Shown here one piece after another: positions 11,222 through 22,520 of a stretch of DNA of 64,000 nt. The stretch covers positions 48,547,455-48,611,454 of the forward strand of contig CM053799.1 in the NCBI GenBank assembly GCA_028671895.1, given 5' to 3'. The DNA comes from Oenanthe sinensis. Its lineage: Eukaryota > Streptophyta > Magnoliopsida > Apiales > Apiaceae. Within the stretch, counting starts at the first letter, position 1. The number at the start of each line of letters is the position of its first letter. Both the position numbers and the translations under genes were made by a program. The notes beneath the pieces were generated by a model. The model searched no databases. It saw nothing but the letters and a program-made list of their open reading frames with translations, and had not been told where the DNA came from.

Positions 11222-13660
11222 GTAAATTTCGAATTTTAACTCAATCTTTCATAAAAAAAATTTGTGCCTTAAAATTTTAATATCTTATCAGATTCTTGTG
11301 TAAATAATGTTGTGGATTTTGAGTGATATTAAAGATATAATAATATTAGTGTATTTTACTCAATGACACTAGATTAAACTATATTTATAAGATTAGATTG
11401 TGTATATTGAATCCCACAAAAACTGAAAAGCTGTCTAGACATTCTTGATTTATTAGGTATTTTAAATTTTTTGTACATGGATGTCTATGGTATAACAATT
11501 GAAAAAGGACATCTGGGACATTGACTAAGTTACATTTTCTGAAAAATATAACATTATGTGGTCTGCATTTAAGGCTAAAAAACTTAGCATAAACATGATT
11601 TTTAAATTAGGCTGTGTAGTATTACTAGTAAAAACTATTGAAAAAAATTGATGTTGGAGCAAACAAATAAATTTTATGAAATTGCTGTTCAGAATTGTAA
11701 TTGCTTATGAGATAATAAATTTTTTTATTTAATTTATAAAAAAATTATATAATTAAAATTACTTGGTTGTCTGTATATTTCTGAATTAATCAAAAAGAAA
11801 ATAGCAAATCTGCTATGTAGGAATACAATTCAAACAATGTCTCAGGCCCTACAAATTGAATGACTCCTCTTCCACTAAAAACTGCCAACATTTTTCTTAT
11901 GAATATGGCGGAGAATGATGTGATTTGAAGCAAATATGTTGTCTTCCTACAAAAGGGGTTCAGATAGAAGCGACAAGCATAGTCTCAGCAAATCTGTACA
12001 CATTAGATGAGCACAAAACTAGCGAAGAAAAACAATCTCTTTATTCTTGTAATGGCATATCATCAAACAGGGTTCTTTGTAATGGCATCTCTTTCCCTTG
12101 GGGCATAGGCAGCGAAAACTGCACATGGGCACAAATTGCAACCAGAAAAAGAAAGAAGTTAAATTAAAATCAAGAAAACCAGCAGCATTGCTAACAATAG
12201 TTTAAAAAAAACTAGTATATTATGTGAAAACCAAGGTCAATATAACTGTCTATCTGCATACTCCAGAACCAACACTGCAATGATCCTCTAAAAAAGAAGA
12301 TGAAGCGCAACAATTACTATCCGGGTAAACAATGCATCTTTTTGGATCTCTTCCTCTACTGATGCCTCGAACATTTCACGTCTAGCCTTTCATCTAAAAA
12401 ATCTTCTGTGAGCACTTTGAGTAACAGATGGAAGCCCATGATAGCATTATAATCAACTGCTCCCCGAGATGCATCAACTCCGTTAGCCACCATCTTTTTC
12501 CCTTATATATTAACCTCCTTTTTCTTCTTCAAATATTACCTAGTTTTAGTAAAACCACCATCAAAACCCTCTTGGTTATGATGAACTTCTGCACCATCCC
12601 CAAGTGCATCTTTAGTCATTGATCAATACATATGTTTTGTTATTCATATTAAAAAAAAAATTCTCAGCTAAATAACAATTGGAACTTATCAAAATTCAAT
12701 CTTGTTGAAGCTTATTATTGGTGCACTGAGTTTTTATTTATTAATAAAATGGGCTGACCAGCGGCCTGGTTTTCGGTTTGGGGTTTAAATTCATAGTAGT
12801 GATCTGGCACCAATACGGACTACAAAAAGTGTATTACAAAGTCAGGATGATCATATACAAATTTGGACTGCTGGCTTTGGCTAGATTAGGAGACAGGTTG
12901 TAACTTGTGTGGACAGATGTGTCTCAAAACTAATCATTTATCCGGTCCAACCATTTAAGTATACAGCTGTTTTCTGAAAACTGTGGAAATTTCACCACCT
13001 CAGGCTCTTTCACTGCATCGTATATTATGAGTATATATTGTTTTTACTTTATTCTACCTGATAAATCGATGTATGTTTAAATTGGAGTAGTTTGCATTTT
13101 GGATGATTGATTTGTGAATTGATGTGTATTTTAAATTCTAGCTTCTGATTCTAATTTTTAAGAAGACGGCAAAGAAGCCACACATCTCTCCTCTGGTCAA
13201 ATACAAAGAAGAAGCTTCTAAAATTTAACAATACTTTTTGTCATTTGACAAGTAACAAGAAGTACAGATGCTTCACTTTCTTGTTTAGTAGGACAAAACG
13301 GAGACTTTAAGCATTTTGTTCTTTGGTTAGGGGTTTAGTTTTGAGATTAGTAAGGTTTATCTTAATTTCACGTTGTGAGAGCAAATTAGAAGGTAACTAT
13401 GTTTGGACTCCATATAATTCATGATTTTGTATATTCTAATTTCTTACCAAGTATTTGTATATTCAAGTTCAATTAACTCTCAGAGTTATAATTTACTTGT
13501 ATTGTAGGGTGATTTTGTTAAGTACTCTCTTTTTATTGATCTCCGGTTTCCTTCCTTGTTTCGAACGATTGATTTTCACTTCTCTGTTCATATTATTCTC
13601 TGTTATATTCGTATTGCATTATTCAGTAGTACAATGTTTGTACTCATACCTTTATTGAGC
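11222..13660. other. AT-rich intergenic DNA, no supported gene
   Basis: Follows the broken GT90 exon. Only short unconserved frames occur (for example + 11925-12167 and + 12428-12622). None has recognisable domains or exon borders. No repeat unit was identified. Confidence 0.5.
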
Positions 13661-13664
13661 CACA

Positions 13665-14100
13665 ATGAGCTCGTTGTTTTATTTTAAACTCTATAAAAAC
13701 TGTGTGAGACTAAAACGCATTTCTAGCGCATTTTGTACTACAGATATAGAATTATTTTTTATTTTTGCCAAGGATGATATTAAATTATTAGTTTTCCTTA
13801 TCTTGAAATTGCATTCCAGCTTCAAAGACTCTTTCATGGCATCTTTCAATTCTCAAAGTCTTGTGTCTTCTACTGCTGTAAAAGTGCTTCTATTACAGCT
13901 CTATAATATATGGAAGTTGAGAATATTTTGCAGAGGTGAGAGAAAAGACTATTATAAGCTAGTGTACTTTTCAATTGCACAAGATGCAACACGATGGTCA
14001 CAATGGATTTCTAAGGGATTTCTTAAGTCTAATTTAGAGCAGTAACCCTAGAATGGTTATTGTGGCAGATCAAGAAGCTAAACACCACTTTAGAAAAGAG
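13665..14100 (+). repeat. RLP-upstream-like module, copy a (partial)
   Basis: A diverged copy of the sequence that also lies directly 5' of the RLP gene. Landmarks: a CATTTCTAGCGCATTTTGTA-like block, TTGAAATTGCATTCCAGCTT, CTCAAAGTCTTG, and GTAAAAGTGCTTCTATTACA at about 13880. Confidence 0.75.
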
Positions 14101-14680
14101 AATATAAATATTTTGAAGTCTATTCAAAACATCTGATTTGAATAAATTAATACTTGATGTCTATAAGCTAAACACAACTTTAGAAAAGAGAATTTAAATA
14201 TCAATGACAATAATTTTCCTTCCATAACCTTATTAGATGGTTTATAGGCCCTTAATTTAAAGAGTATGTAATAACTTATACAGCTAGATCGTTTAAGGTT
14301 GATAAGACATTATGAAGGTCAAGGAGTAAACACTTTTCAAGACTTAAACACGTTTCTAGCCCATTTTGTACAACAGATACTGAATTATTGTTATTCTCAT
14401 TCGAGTCATCTTTCAGTTCTCAAAGTTTTGGTTTATGTCTTCTACTGCTCTAAAAGTGCTTCTATTGTAGTCCACATTTTAGTAATCAGACTATATGTAT
14501 AATTATGAAAGTTGTAAATATGTTGCGGAGATAAGAGAAAAGGCTATTACAAGGTAGTATCTATAATGAACCCTCTGCATAAACTTTTTTGAAACCTAAT
14601 GTATATGTATCATCAAGGCCGAACCTGACTATACATGCATCCGTCAAAAGACTACAGACTACCAGTTAGTTAAAATGGCA
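14100..14680 (+). repeat. RLP-upstream-like module, copy b
   Basis: Starts near CTATTCAAAACATCTGATTT. It runs through TTCCATAACCTTATTAGATG, GATAAGACATTATGAAGGTC, CTAAAAGTGCTTCTATTGTA and AATGAACCCTCTGCATAAAC, and ends near AGTTAAAATGGCACTGCTTC. This is the most complete copy of the roughly 550-650 bp unit in this stretch. Confidence 0.8.
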
Positions 14681-14764
14681 CTGCTTCAACCTTATTCAGT
14701 AATTTATAAAATATCTGTTATATTTGTATAACTTTTAGAAGTACATTGTTTTTTTGAATTACTC

Positions 14765-15340
14765 ATACCTCTATTGAGCCATACTGAGCTTGTTGTTTTA
14801 TTTTAAACTCTATAAAAACTTTTTGAGACTAAAATACATTTCTAGCTCATTTTGTACTTCAGATATAGAATTCTCAAGTCGGATACTGAGTTATTGGTTT
14901 TCCTTATCTTGAAATTGCATTCCAGTCACGGCATCTTTCAATGCTCAAAGTCTTGGTGGCTGTAAAGTGCTTCTATTGCAGCTCTATAATTGATGGAAGT
15001 TGAGAGTATTTTGTGGAGGTGAGAGAAAAGACTATTATTACAGATTAGTAGATGTTAGATTATGGGTGATTTGTGTTTAGGTAGTTGTGAATTGTACTTT
15101 TCAATTGCACAATATGCTACACGATGGCCGCAATGAATTTATAAGGGCTTTTTAAAGTCTAATTCAGAGCATTAACCCTAGAATGTTTATTGAGGCAGAT
15201 CAAGAAGCTAAACACCACTTTAGAAGAGAATTTAAATATTTTGAAGTCTATTCAAAACATCCGATTTGGACAAATTATATTTACTGTTAATAATTGATGT
15301 CTATAAGCTAAGGAATTAGAATTTAAATATCAATTTGACA
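14765..15340 (+). repeat. RLP-upstream-like module, copy c and the start of another
   Basis: Shares the same landmarks (CATTTCTAGCTCATTTTGTA, TTGAAATTGCATTCCAG, GTGCTTCTATTGCAGC). From about 15190 it re-enters the first part of the unit (AAGCTAAACACCACTTTAGA). It is followed directly by the MULE fragment. Confidence 0.75.
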
Positions 15341-15357
15341 TTAATTAGAATTATTGG

Positions 15358-16383
15358 TGGAAAATTCAACCAATGAGAGGGAAGAAATTTTGGAATTGTG
15401 AAAAATATCAATCAATCGAGCCTCCTCAAGTTGAATCTCAACCTAGAAGACCAAAAAAAAAGAGGGTAAGAGCTGAAAATGAAAAAGGTTCAAGCTCTGG
15501 AACAAGACTGACAAGGAAAGGAAAGAAAATTATATGCAACAAATGTAAGCAACAAGGACACAACATTAGAACTTGTCCAAATGTAAGTTCAATATTTCAT
15601 TTGTTTATTTTTTAATTTAGTTTGTATATTTAAATGTTTAGTGGTTTATAATTAATGCTAATATTTTTCCATCTTAGCAACAAACAAATCTCTCTGGAGC
15701 AGCTAACAGTCATGACTATACTAATCATGTAAGGTTTTTACTTTCAACTGTTGTCACACATTTTTTTAATGTTTAAAATTTTCTAACTATTTGTATACAT
15801 TTACAATAGCCGGAATCACAAAATAAGTCATCATCCCACGAGAATGCTACAGTCCTAGAATCCATCGGAACTTCACGAAAGAGAACACTAAAACAGATGA
15901 GACAAGCATCAAGGTCAGCTTCAGTGCATAGTGGGGAAAAAAATTCAGGAATGGGTGTTCTTTATATGATGAAACCACTGGTGCTATGAGTTTCAATGTG
16001 AGAATCTTTTCTGTTTTATTAAATACCTTAATCTGTGTTTTAATTATAAGCCTAAGTTTTAACTTTAAACTATACTAAATGTTGTAGACTTGGAATTCAA
16101 CCATGCAATGCATAGAGGGTTCATTGCCTCACTCTTCTGTTCCAAATGCGAGCTTCGCTTTCCTATTCCTAATGAGAAAGAGTATCGAGTTGAGAAAGTA
16201 CAGAGATTTGGCCAAACATCTAGCAAGTTTCATTCAAATAGGAGAATTGAGATTAGAGAGGTTGGTGGACCTATAAATATGAAATCTATGCCGATCCAAC
16301 CACCTGGACTACAATGGAAATTAAGGAAAAGAATGTATCACAACCAGGTAGCTCGAAGAAGCAAGATATCTACAAAAGAATAA
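15358..16383 (+). pseudogene. MULE (Mutator-like) transposase, C-terminal exons
   Basis: MULE transposases end in a CCHC zinc knuckle after a basic PGRPKKKR-like stretch. Here PMRGKKFWNCEKYQ is followed by IEPPQVESQPRRPKKKRVRA and the knuckle CNKCKQQGHNIRTC, with Cys-Cys-His-Cys intact. The exon ends at 15582 with GTAAGT. Likely further exons are 15678-15728, 15810-15997 and 16088-16383, all with plausible AG/GT edges. The last contains MPIQPPGLQWKLRKR, like C-termini of this family. The catalytic DDE core is missing upstream, where RLP-type repeats begin instead, so this is a truncated, inactive piece. Terminal inverted repeats were not found. Confidence 0.75.
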
Positions 16384-18480
16384 AACATTACTTAAATGAA
16401 GAATTATGCGCGTTAGTATTGAATTTATATTTTTCAAACTCGTATTTGTTTCTTTATGCTGAACATACAAAGACTTGTTTTATCAGTAAATGAACCATAT
16501 ATATATATGGACTAACTTGTTCAGAGTATTGCATATTGGTGCGAGACAAGTTTCAATTTTTGGATTATTTTTAGCTTCTTATTTCATTTAGATGGATATG
16601 CTTCACAAGAGTATTTATGGGGTGCAAACTCTACCCAATATATTATTTAACACCGTTAACTCTATTGTGATAATAGGGGTTTTTTTTATCCTGATAAATG
16701 ATAGTTTAGGGTGTATTTGATCGTTATTGAACCACAAGGGTGTATTTGGTCCTATGGTTAAACCACAGGGGTGTTTTTGCCCCTTTACCCTTTCATATTA
16801 TATTAGTTTCAGTTTACATTCTTGTTTCTTACAACTTCAGATGCATGATTAATGATTAATGTGTAGATACAAGATTTATATTGAAGATCATATTTTTTCT
16901 TCAATCAAAACTAATGTAGTTTGTGTAGATCTGTAATTATATTTTATTAGATTCTTGTACTTAAACAACACTGTTTAGTCTCATTTAGTGAGACCATGAT
17001 AATCTTAACCCATGAGACCATATTGGCATACCTCGATCATCTGTCGGTTTAGTCTCATTTAGTATAATTATTTTTTATGAAACCTGTAAACAATGTATAT
17101 ATGACATAGTGCACAACATCAAGAATTTAAGCGGACAAAAGCAAAAAAAATAATGTATTTAATTGAAAATAGATATGAGATTTATTTTGAGAAATGTATT
17201 TTTGGAGGATTATTTTAAATCGAGACAAATGAGATTTGACCCACTAATTATTTTGGAGTGGGCTTTTATTTTATAATTGGGTCAAGATAATAGTGTGGAC
17301 TTACATTTATTTTTGGCTAACCCTTTATAAAACTAGAGGGAGAAATTCCATTTTTTTTTACAAGGGGAGAAACTCCACTTTAATTTTATCATAAATTGAG
17401 AATTTTATAATAATATAATTATCTATTATATATACTCTTATATTTCGGTTATTTCTATCTACTTATTTATATTTTTTAATTTGTTTTATAATTCTTCAAA
17501 TTCATTTGGATGAAAAATAATTACGGATGGATGAAGAATATAACACCTTTAAAATTTGTATTATTTATAATAAAAGTTTTATTCCAATTTGATGTGTCGT
17601 TTGTATCTGAACACATATTGGCTACGTGCTGTGTTTATATGACTTGTAGGCTGTAAGTGGCTGTACGTAGTTTTATTTGATTTTAAAAAGCTGTTTTCAA
17701 GCACTGTTAGATTTTTATAAAATTCTTGAAGCATCCAAAAAGTATGAAATCTTTTCTATAACCTTCTTTGAGTATTTAGAGACTTTTTAAAATATGAGTT
17801 TATTTTATTTGGGCTCCAATGATTTTTAAAGCTTTATTGTCTTTTAAAATGATTCTCTAATAAAATAGTTACAAGTCCTAAAAATATTTCTAAATTAGTT
17901 ACAAGTCCTAAAAATATTTCAAAAATATGCACATGTATCTAATTTTATATTCTATATTTTAAAAATTTAGAAGAAGTTATGGATTCACAATTCACTTTTG
18001 ATTATTAAGCAGTTGATTAAATTAATTAAAATCTATCAATTATATCGAACACGGTTCATAGCCACTAGCATACATTTTATATATAATAATATAAATATAT
18101 GGAATAATGTTTGAAACACATGAAAATGATCCCTTTCTAATAACTGATGTGTCCTCTCATATGGTGCTTGAACAGGGATTAATGTTTGTGCTGCTTTATC
18201 TTATTTAAAATTAATTTTATAATGTTCTCGTATCTTTCATATTTGTGATGAGAACCATATTTTGTGAGGTTCTAGTTGTGCGGTTTTTGGTTGAATATGT
18301 TTTAGGGAGAGGAACTCGAAACCTCCTTGTTTTCTAATCTCTCTCAATTTATTGAGTTTATATAGTTATATTAAATGAATTGATTTATTTCTTAACTCAA
18401 ACCCGTGCATCATCTTGTAAGACTGCTTTTAAGTTTGAAGAGTTACTTAAAGTACATGTTTACTGTTTAGGATCCTTTTT
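16384..18480. other. AT-rich non-coding DNA
   Basis: No gene seen. At 16620-16790 there is a stretch with two tandem-like phrases (AACCACAAGGGTGTATTTGG, then AACCACAGGGGTGTTTTTGC). At 17870-17925 an 18-base phrase (TAGTTACAAGTCCTAAAA) is repeated. The rest is low-complexity. Confidence 0.5.
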
Positions 18481-18600
18481 TGAAGAATAGCAGTACCAGA
18501 AGAGGCAGTTGTGGCAGCAGGAATAGCTGCAACAGCTGCAGCCAACCCAGCCAGTGAAGCAAAAGCATGAATCTGCGCATTTTGAGCTGATCTTGGAATG
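18481..18600 (-). pseudogene. Fragment of a VAN3-binding/FORKED1-type (auxin canalisation) gene
   Basis: The minus-strand translation gives RSAQNAQIHAFASLAGLAAA, VAAIPAATTASSG and GTAILQK. The family's signature is an AQ-AH--(V)S-AG-AAAVAAIAAATA-SS segment, where plant VAN3-binding proteins (vein patterning, ARF-GAP partner) are strongly conserved. Only about 40 residues are present, with no flanking exons, PH domain or start. A captured or decayed fragment; identity rests on one motif. Confidence 0.5.
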
Positions 18601-19200
18601 TGATTTAGAAAAGGCGGTAAAGGCACTTAATAATTGGTCAAACGTTTAGAAAATAAGTAATCGTTTGTCTTGGACATTCAGATTCACTGAAAGAGACACA
18701 GTTTAACTATGATGGCAACAGAAGAGATGATCGGGAAAAAAAGAGAGGAAGCAATCACAGTATTAGGACAGTCAAAGAGAAGATTGTATAACTGAATATA
18801 AGGTAAAACCACTGCTCAACTTCGGTCTCCACTAAACCATCTGTTTTTTATGACCTCACAACAAGGATCAGCTAACTATTACGACAGACCGAAGTGCCAA
18901 ATCAATCATCAGGTTCTCCATATGAAGTTTCTGCTGCACCTATTGGCATCAAACTCTATAGAAAAAAATAAATTTCTTTATGGTTTCAAGTACTAGAAAT
19001 ATTTAACTCAAGCCACAATATGCCGGGATACATAAATGTTGGTCTCCCTGAACCATCTACTACAACAGATCCTGGATTTCATTGATGGAGGACAGAAAGC
19101 ACTATTGTTAGGGTTGGCTTATTAATTCTATGAACCCATCTCTTGTACCAAATTCTATTCAGTTTCCCACTGCATATCAGTTGTGTAGGATCTTAAAATT
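18601..19200. other. Non-coding spacer
   Basis: No gene or clear repeat recognised. Confidence 0.45.
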
Positions 19201-19545
19201 CGAGTGACCAAAACTATACAAGAAGGGGATCACTTGAGTTGTATTACAATACTCAACAAGGGTTATGGCACGAAATTGAATTTCGTCTTCCTAATCTTAC
19301 ACAATGTGTAGCTTATATTCAAGAATATAATAAAGTTATTCAAGATGTCTTTTTAGACGGACATAATCCTACGAAATGTGTATACAAGCTTTTAAGAAAG
19401 ACTTGATGATCGTCCTGATAAAACCCAAAGTGATGTTCTTCGGATGTCTCTGTTCCTTACTGTTGAACAAGCTTATGCTTATGTGAAGCAGTGATGCTTG
19501 CTGGTTAGTATCACTCCCCTGTTGCTGCGATGGTTGCTAATTCCA
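19201..19545 (+). pseudogene. Copia gag remnant
   Basis: Broken frames give LWHEIEFRLPNLTQCVAYIQ, then DDRPDKTQSDVLRMSLF and TVEQAYAYVK. These match the order seen in the plant copia gag (UBN2/Retrotran_gag type) region, where a LDD-(L/P)DK-RSDVL phrase precedes a (V/I)EEAYAYVRRE phrase. Several stops and frame changes. It is an isolated piece without LTRs or pol nearby. Confidence 0.6.
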
Positions 19546-19880
19546 GGATATTTTGTATTTTCAATTGAAAATTTGTATGAGTTGCTATGCCTCACTCGGA
19601 ATTCTGGAAAATAGAAAAATCGGAAACAATATTCTAGATTGTTTTATATTCTCTACTTAATAATTTTATAGGTTGCATAGCTGCACTGGTAAAAGTGGGT
19701 TAGATTTGGCTTTTCGTTATATAAATTTTTCCGATAACTTTATTAAGAAAGAGTTGCAGATTTTTTTCGCAGCACAGAACAAGGATATGGGTTTGAGTTC
19801 ACTGGCTGAGTCGATCAATTGCTTCAGAACCTGGATATATAAAATTGTTTATATATATAGAAGTTATAAAAAATCTATTC
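19546..19880. other. AT-rich spacer
   Basis: One short open frame (19673-19891) without recognisable features. Nothing else supported. Confidence 0.45.
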
Positions 19881-20590
19881 AAAACATCTAAATTTGAATA
19901 AATTAAATTTATCTTTAATACTTCATGTCTAAAAGCTAAACACCACTTTGCAAAGCAAAGAGAATTTAAATATCAATTATTTAGAGGGTGGTTGACAATA
20001 AATTTCCTTCCATAACCTAATAAGAAGGTTTCTCAAATTGTTCATGTAAAATAGGCCATTAATTTAAAGAGGAGTATGTAATGACTTACAAAGCTAGATT
20101 GTTTAAGTTTGATAAGACATTATGAAGGTCAAGGAGTAAACAATTCAAGACTGAAACACAATTCTAACCCATTTTGTACAGCAGACATTGAATTATTGGT
20201 TTTCTTTTTCCTGAAATTACATTCCAGCTTCAGAGTAGCTCTCACAAGACTCATTCGCATCATCTTTCAATTCTAAAAGTCTTGGTCCAAGTCTTCTAGT
20301 GCTCTAAAAGTGCTTCTATTGCAGTCCACATATTAGTAGACAGACTATATATACATATAAATATATAATTATGAAAGTTGTAAATAAGTTGTGGAGATCA
20401 GGGGAAAGACTATTACAAGGTAGTATCTAAAATGAACCCTCTGCATGGACTCTTTTGAAACAAGCAACTCATACCTAATGTATGTATAATGAGGGCCGGA
20501 CCTAACTATACATTCATCAGAAAAAAGACTACAGACTACCAGCTAGTTAAAATGGCATCGCTGCATCAACCTTATACTAGTAATGTGTAT
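19880..20590 (+). repeat. RLP-upstream-like module, copy d (full length)
   Basis: Runs from TCTATTCAAAACATCTAAAT through AAGCTAAACACCACTTTGCA, CTTCCATAACCTAATAAGAA, GATAAGACATTATGAAGGTC and CTAAAAGTGCTTCTATTGCA (about 20300) to TTAAAATGGCATCGCTGCAT. Order and spacing equal copy b. Confidence 0.8.
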
Positions 20591-20729
20591 AATAAACATG
20601 TGTCGTAATTAGTAACAAAATTTACACAGCTACACTTACCACCTAATATTAGTAGGCCACAGAATAATTTATGTCTAATTTCCAAACTCTTGTACTATTT
20701 TAATTGGATAATTAAATAATGTATCTTTC

Positions 20730-21400
20730 ATACTTCATGTCTAAAAATGAAATACCACTTTACAAAGAAAGGAGAGTTTAAATATCAATTATTTAGAGGA
20801 TGGTTGCATTCATTTTCCTAGCTTCCATAACCTTATAATAAAGTTTCTCAAATTGTTCATATAAAATTATTAGTCGGTTCATTTTTCTACACTAATATTA
20901 AATAGGTCCTTAACTTAAAGCGGAGTATGTGTTATGGATTAAAAAATAGGGTGTACTTATTGCGATGTGTGTCGGAGCTTATCAAGCTTTAATAGTTGCG
21001 CTTGTGTTTCGTAACTTAGTCTTGCCCTCACAAGATGCCCTCACAAATTGCTTTCCAGCTTCAAAATAGCTCGCAAAGACTCATTCGCGACATCTCTCAA
21101 TTCTCAAAGTCTTGGTCTTTGTCTTCTACTGCTCTAAAAGTGCTTCTGTTGCAGTCCACATATTAGTAGATAGACTGTGTATAGTTATGAAAGTTGAAAG
21201 TATGATGTGGAGATCAGACAGAAGACTATTATAAGTTAAAAGGTAGTTGAATGAACCCTCTGTATCGGCTCTTTTGAAACAAGCAACTCATACCTAACGT
21301 ATGTATAATCAGTGCCGGAACTGAGTAGAAAATTGCATCAGAAAATAGGCTACCAGCTATTTAAAATGGCCTCTCTGCATCAACCTTACTTGAAAAAAGA
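20730..21400 (+). repeat. RLP-upstream-like module, copy e
   Basis: Begins near CATACTTCATGTCTAAAAAT, includes CTAAAAGTGCTTCTGTTGCA at about 21135, and ends near TTAAAATGGCCTCTCTGCAT. The first half is disturbed by extra sequence around 20900-21000. Confidence 0.75.
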
Positions 21401-21619
21401 CAACTCATCATATTAAATGTAATTAGGAACAGGATTCTACAATTACCACCTCAAATTAGTAGACTACAGAATACGTATGTTTCTACCTGGGATACTGATC
21501 ATTATTTTCATATTCACAATGTTCTTTGCATTTCTCAAGGTATAATAAGAACAGGTCAATAGACTCAATACTATACATGTTAGTCAAGTTCATTTAAATC
21601 AAAAATTTGAGAATGATTA

Positions 21620-22020
21620 GTACTGTATTAATTTAAATATCATTAACTTTCCTTCCATAACCTTATGGTAAGGTTTCTCAAATTGATCTTATAAAATTAT
21701 TAGATGTTTTTTCCTACTACATAGGCCCTTAATTTAAAGAGGAGTGTGTAAAAACTTATACAACTAGATTGTTTAAGTTTGATACGACATTATGAAAGTA
21801 AGGAGTAAACACTTTTGCAGACTTAAACGCATTATTTCTAGCCCATTTCGTACAACAGATACTAAATTATTGTTAATCTTTATCTTGAAATTGCATTCCA
21901 GCTTAAAAGTAGCTCTCAAAGACTCATTCGAGTCATCTTTCAGTTCAAAGTCTTGGTCTATGTCTTGTACTGCTCTAAAAGTGCTTCTATTGTAGTCCAC
22001 ATAATAGAACTATACATCTA
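21620..22020 (+). repeat. RLP-upstream-like module, copy f, adjoining the RLP promoter
   Basis: Landmarks CTTCCATAACCTTATGGTAA, GATACGACATTATGAAAGTA and CTAAAAGTGCTTCTATTGTA at about 21974 are followed within 70 bases by the RLP TATA box. This ties the whole repeat family to RLP 5' flanks. Confidence 0.8.
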
Positions 22021-22043
22021 AAGACTCTGGAGGATAAGTTTGG

Positions 22044-22054
22044 CTATAAATATA
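22044..22054 (+). promoter_or_regulatory. TATA box of the RLP gene
   Basis: CTATAAATATA lies 61-71 bases before the first ATG, the expected distance for a plant promoter with a short leader. Confidence 0.65.
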
Positions 22055-22114
22055 GACATGAACCCTCAACCATAACATATACAACCTATCCACCTAAGAA
22101 AACATTTAAAGCAT

Positions 22115-22520
22115 ATGATGAAAATGTGTAAATTCACCTGGTATTACACAATCATGGTGCTTCTCATCTTCTTGAAACACCAAATAGTTTCTTCATCTAT
22201 GCATTTGAGTCCTTCCATGCAAAAAATTGCTTTGTTCCAGTTTAAGCTGAGCTTGGCAATTAGCACTCCTCATAATTGCTCTTATTTTTCTTCATACTAT
22301 GGTTATTACAGAATTCCATCACACCCAAAGACAATGAATTGGAGCATGAGTTCCAATCACTGCACATGGGAGGGAGTTAGCTGTGAACACAAGACGGGAA
22401 ACGTAATAGGACTTGATCTAAGTTGCAGCCAGCTGGAAGGAGCCATACTTGCAAACAACACCCTCTTCCAACTCTCTCATCTTCAGTTCCTCAACCTTTT
22501 TAACAACGACTTTTCCCTCT
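22115..22520 (+). pseudogene. RLP gene, part 1: signal peptide and N-terminal LRR cap
   Basis: Receptor-like proteins of the Cf-9/EIX2/Ve1 group sit at the plasma membrane and recognise microbial or developmental ligands through extracellular leucine-rich repeats. The first ATG (22115; a second at 22118) starts a hydrophobic signal peptide (YYTIMVLLIFLKHQIVSSS, about residues 9-27). The N-terminal LRR cap follows, with the signature HCTWEGVSCEHKTGNVIGLD and the step LSCSQLEGAI typical of RLPs, then the first LRR (LSHLQFLNLFNNDFS). The frame ends at 22520 where the Sirevirus LTR begins, and runs only a few codons into it. The last five bases, CCTCT, are the target site duplication. The continuation is at 39034-38501 on the other strand. 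Confidence 0.9.
22516..22520 (+). repeat. Target site duplication CCTCT, left copy
   Basis: CCTCT immediately precedes the 5' LTR. The same five bases, read on the minus strand (AGAGG on + at 39035-39039), follow the 3' LTR. The matching pair shows that these two now inverted flanks belonged to a single insertion. Confidence 0.85.

Noticed and set aside
12300..12380. Minus-strand peptide ARREMFEASVEEEIQKDALF
   Set aside because: Looks protein-like, but it is a single short stretch with no exon edges or nearby support.
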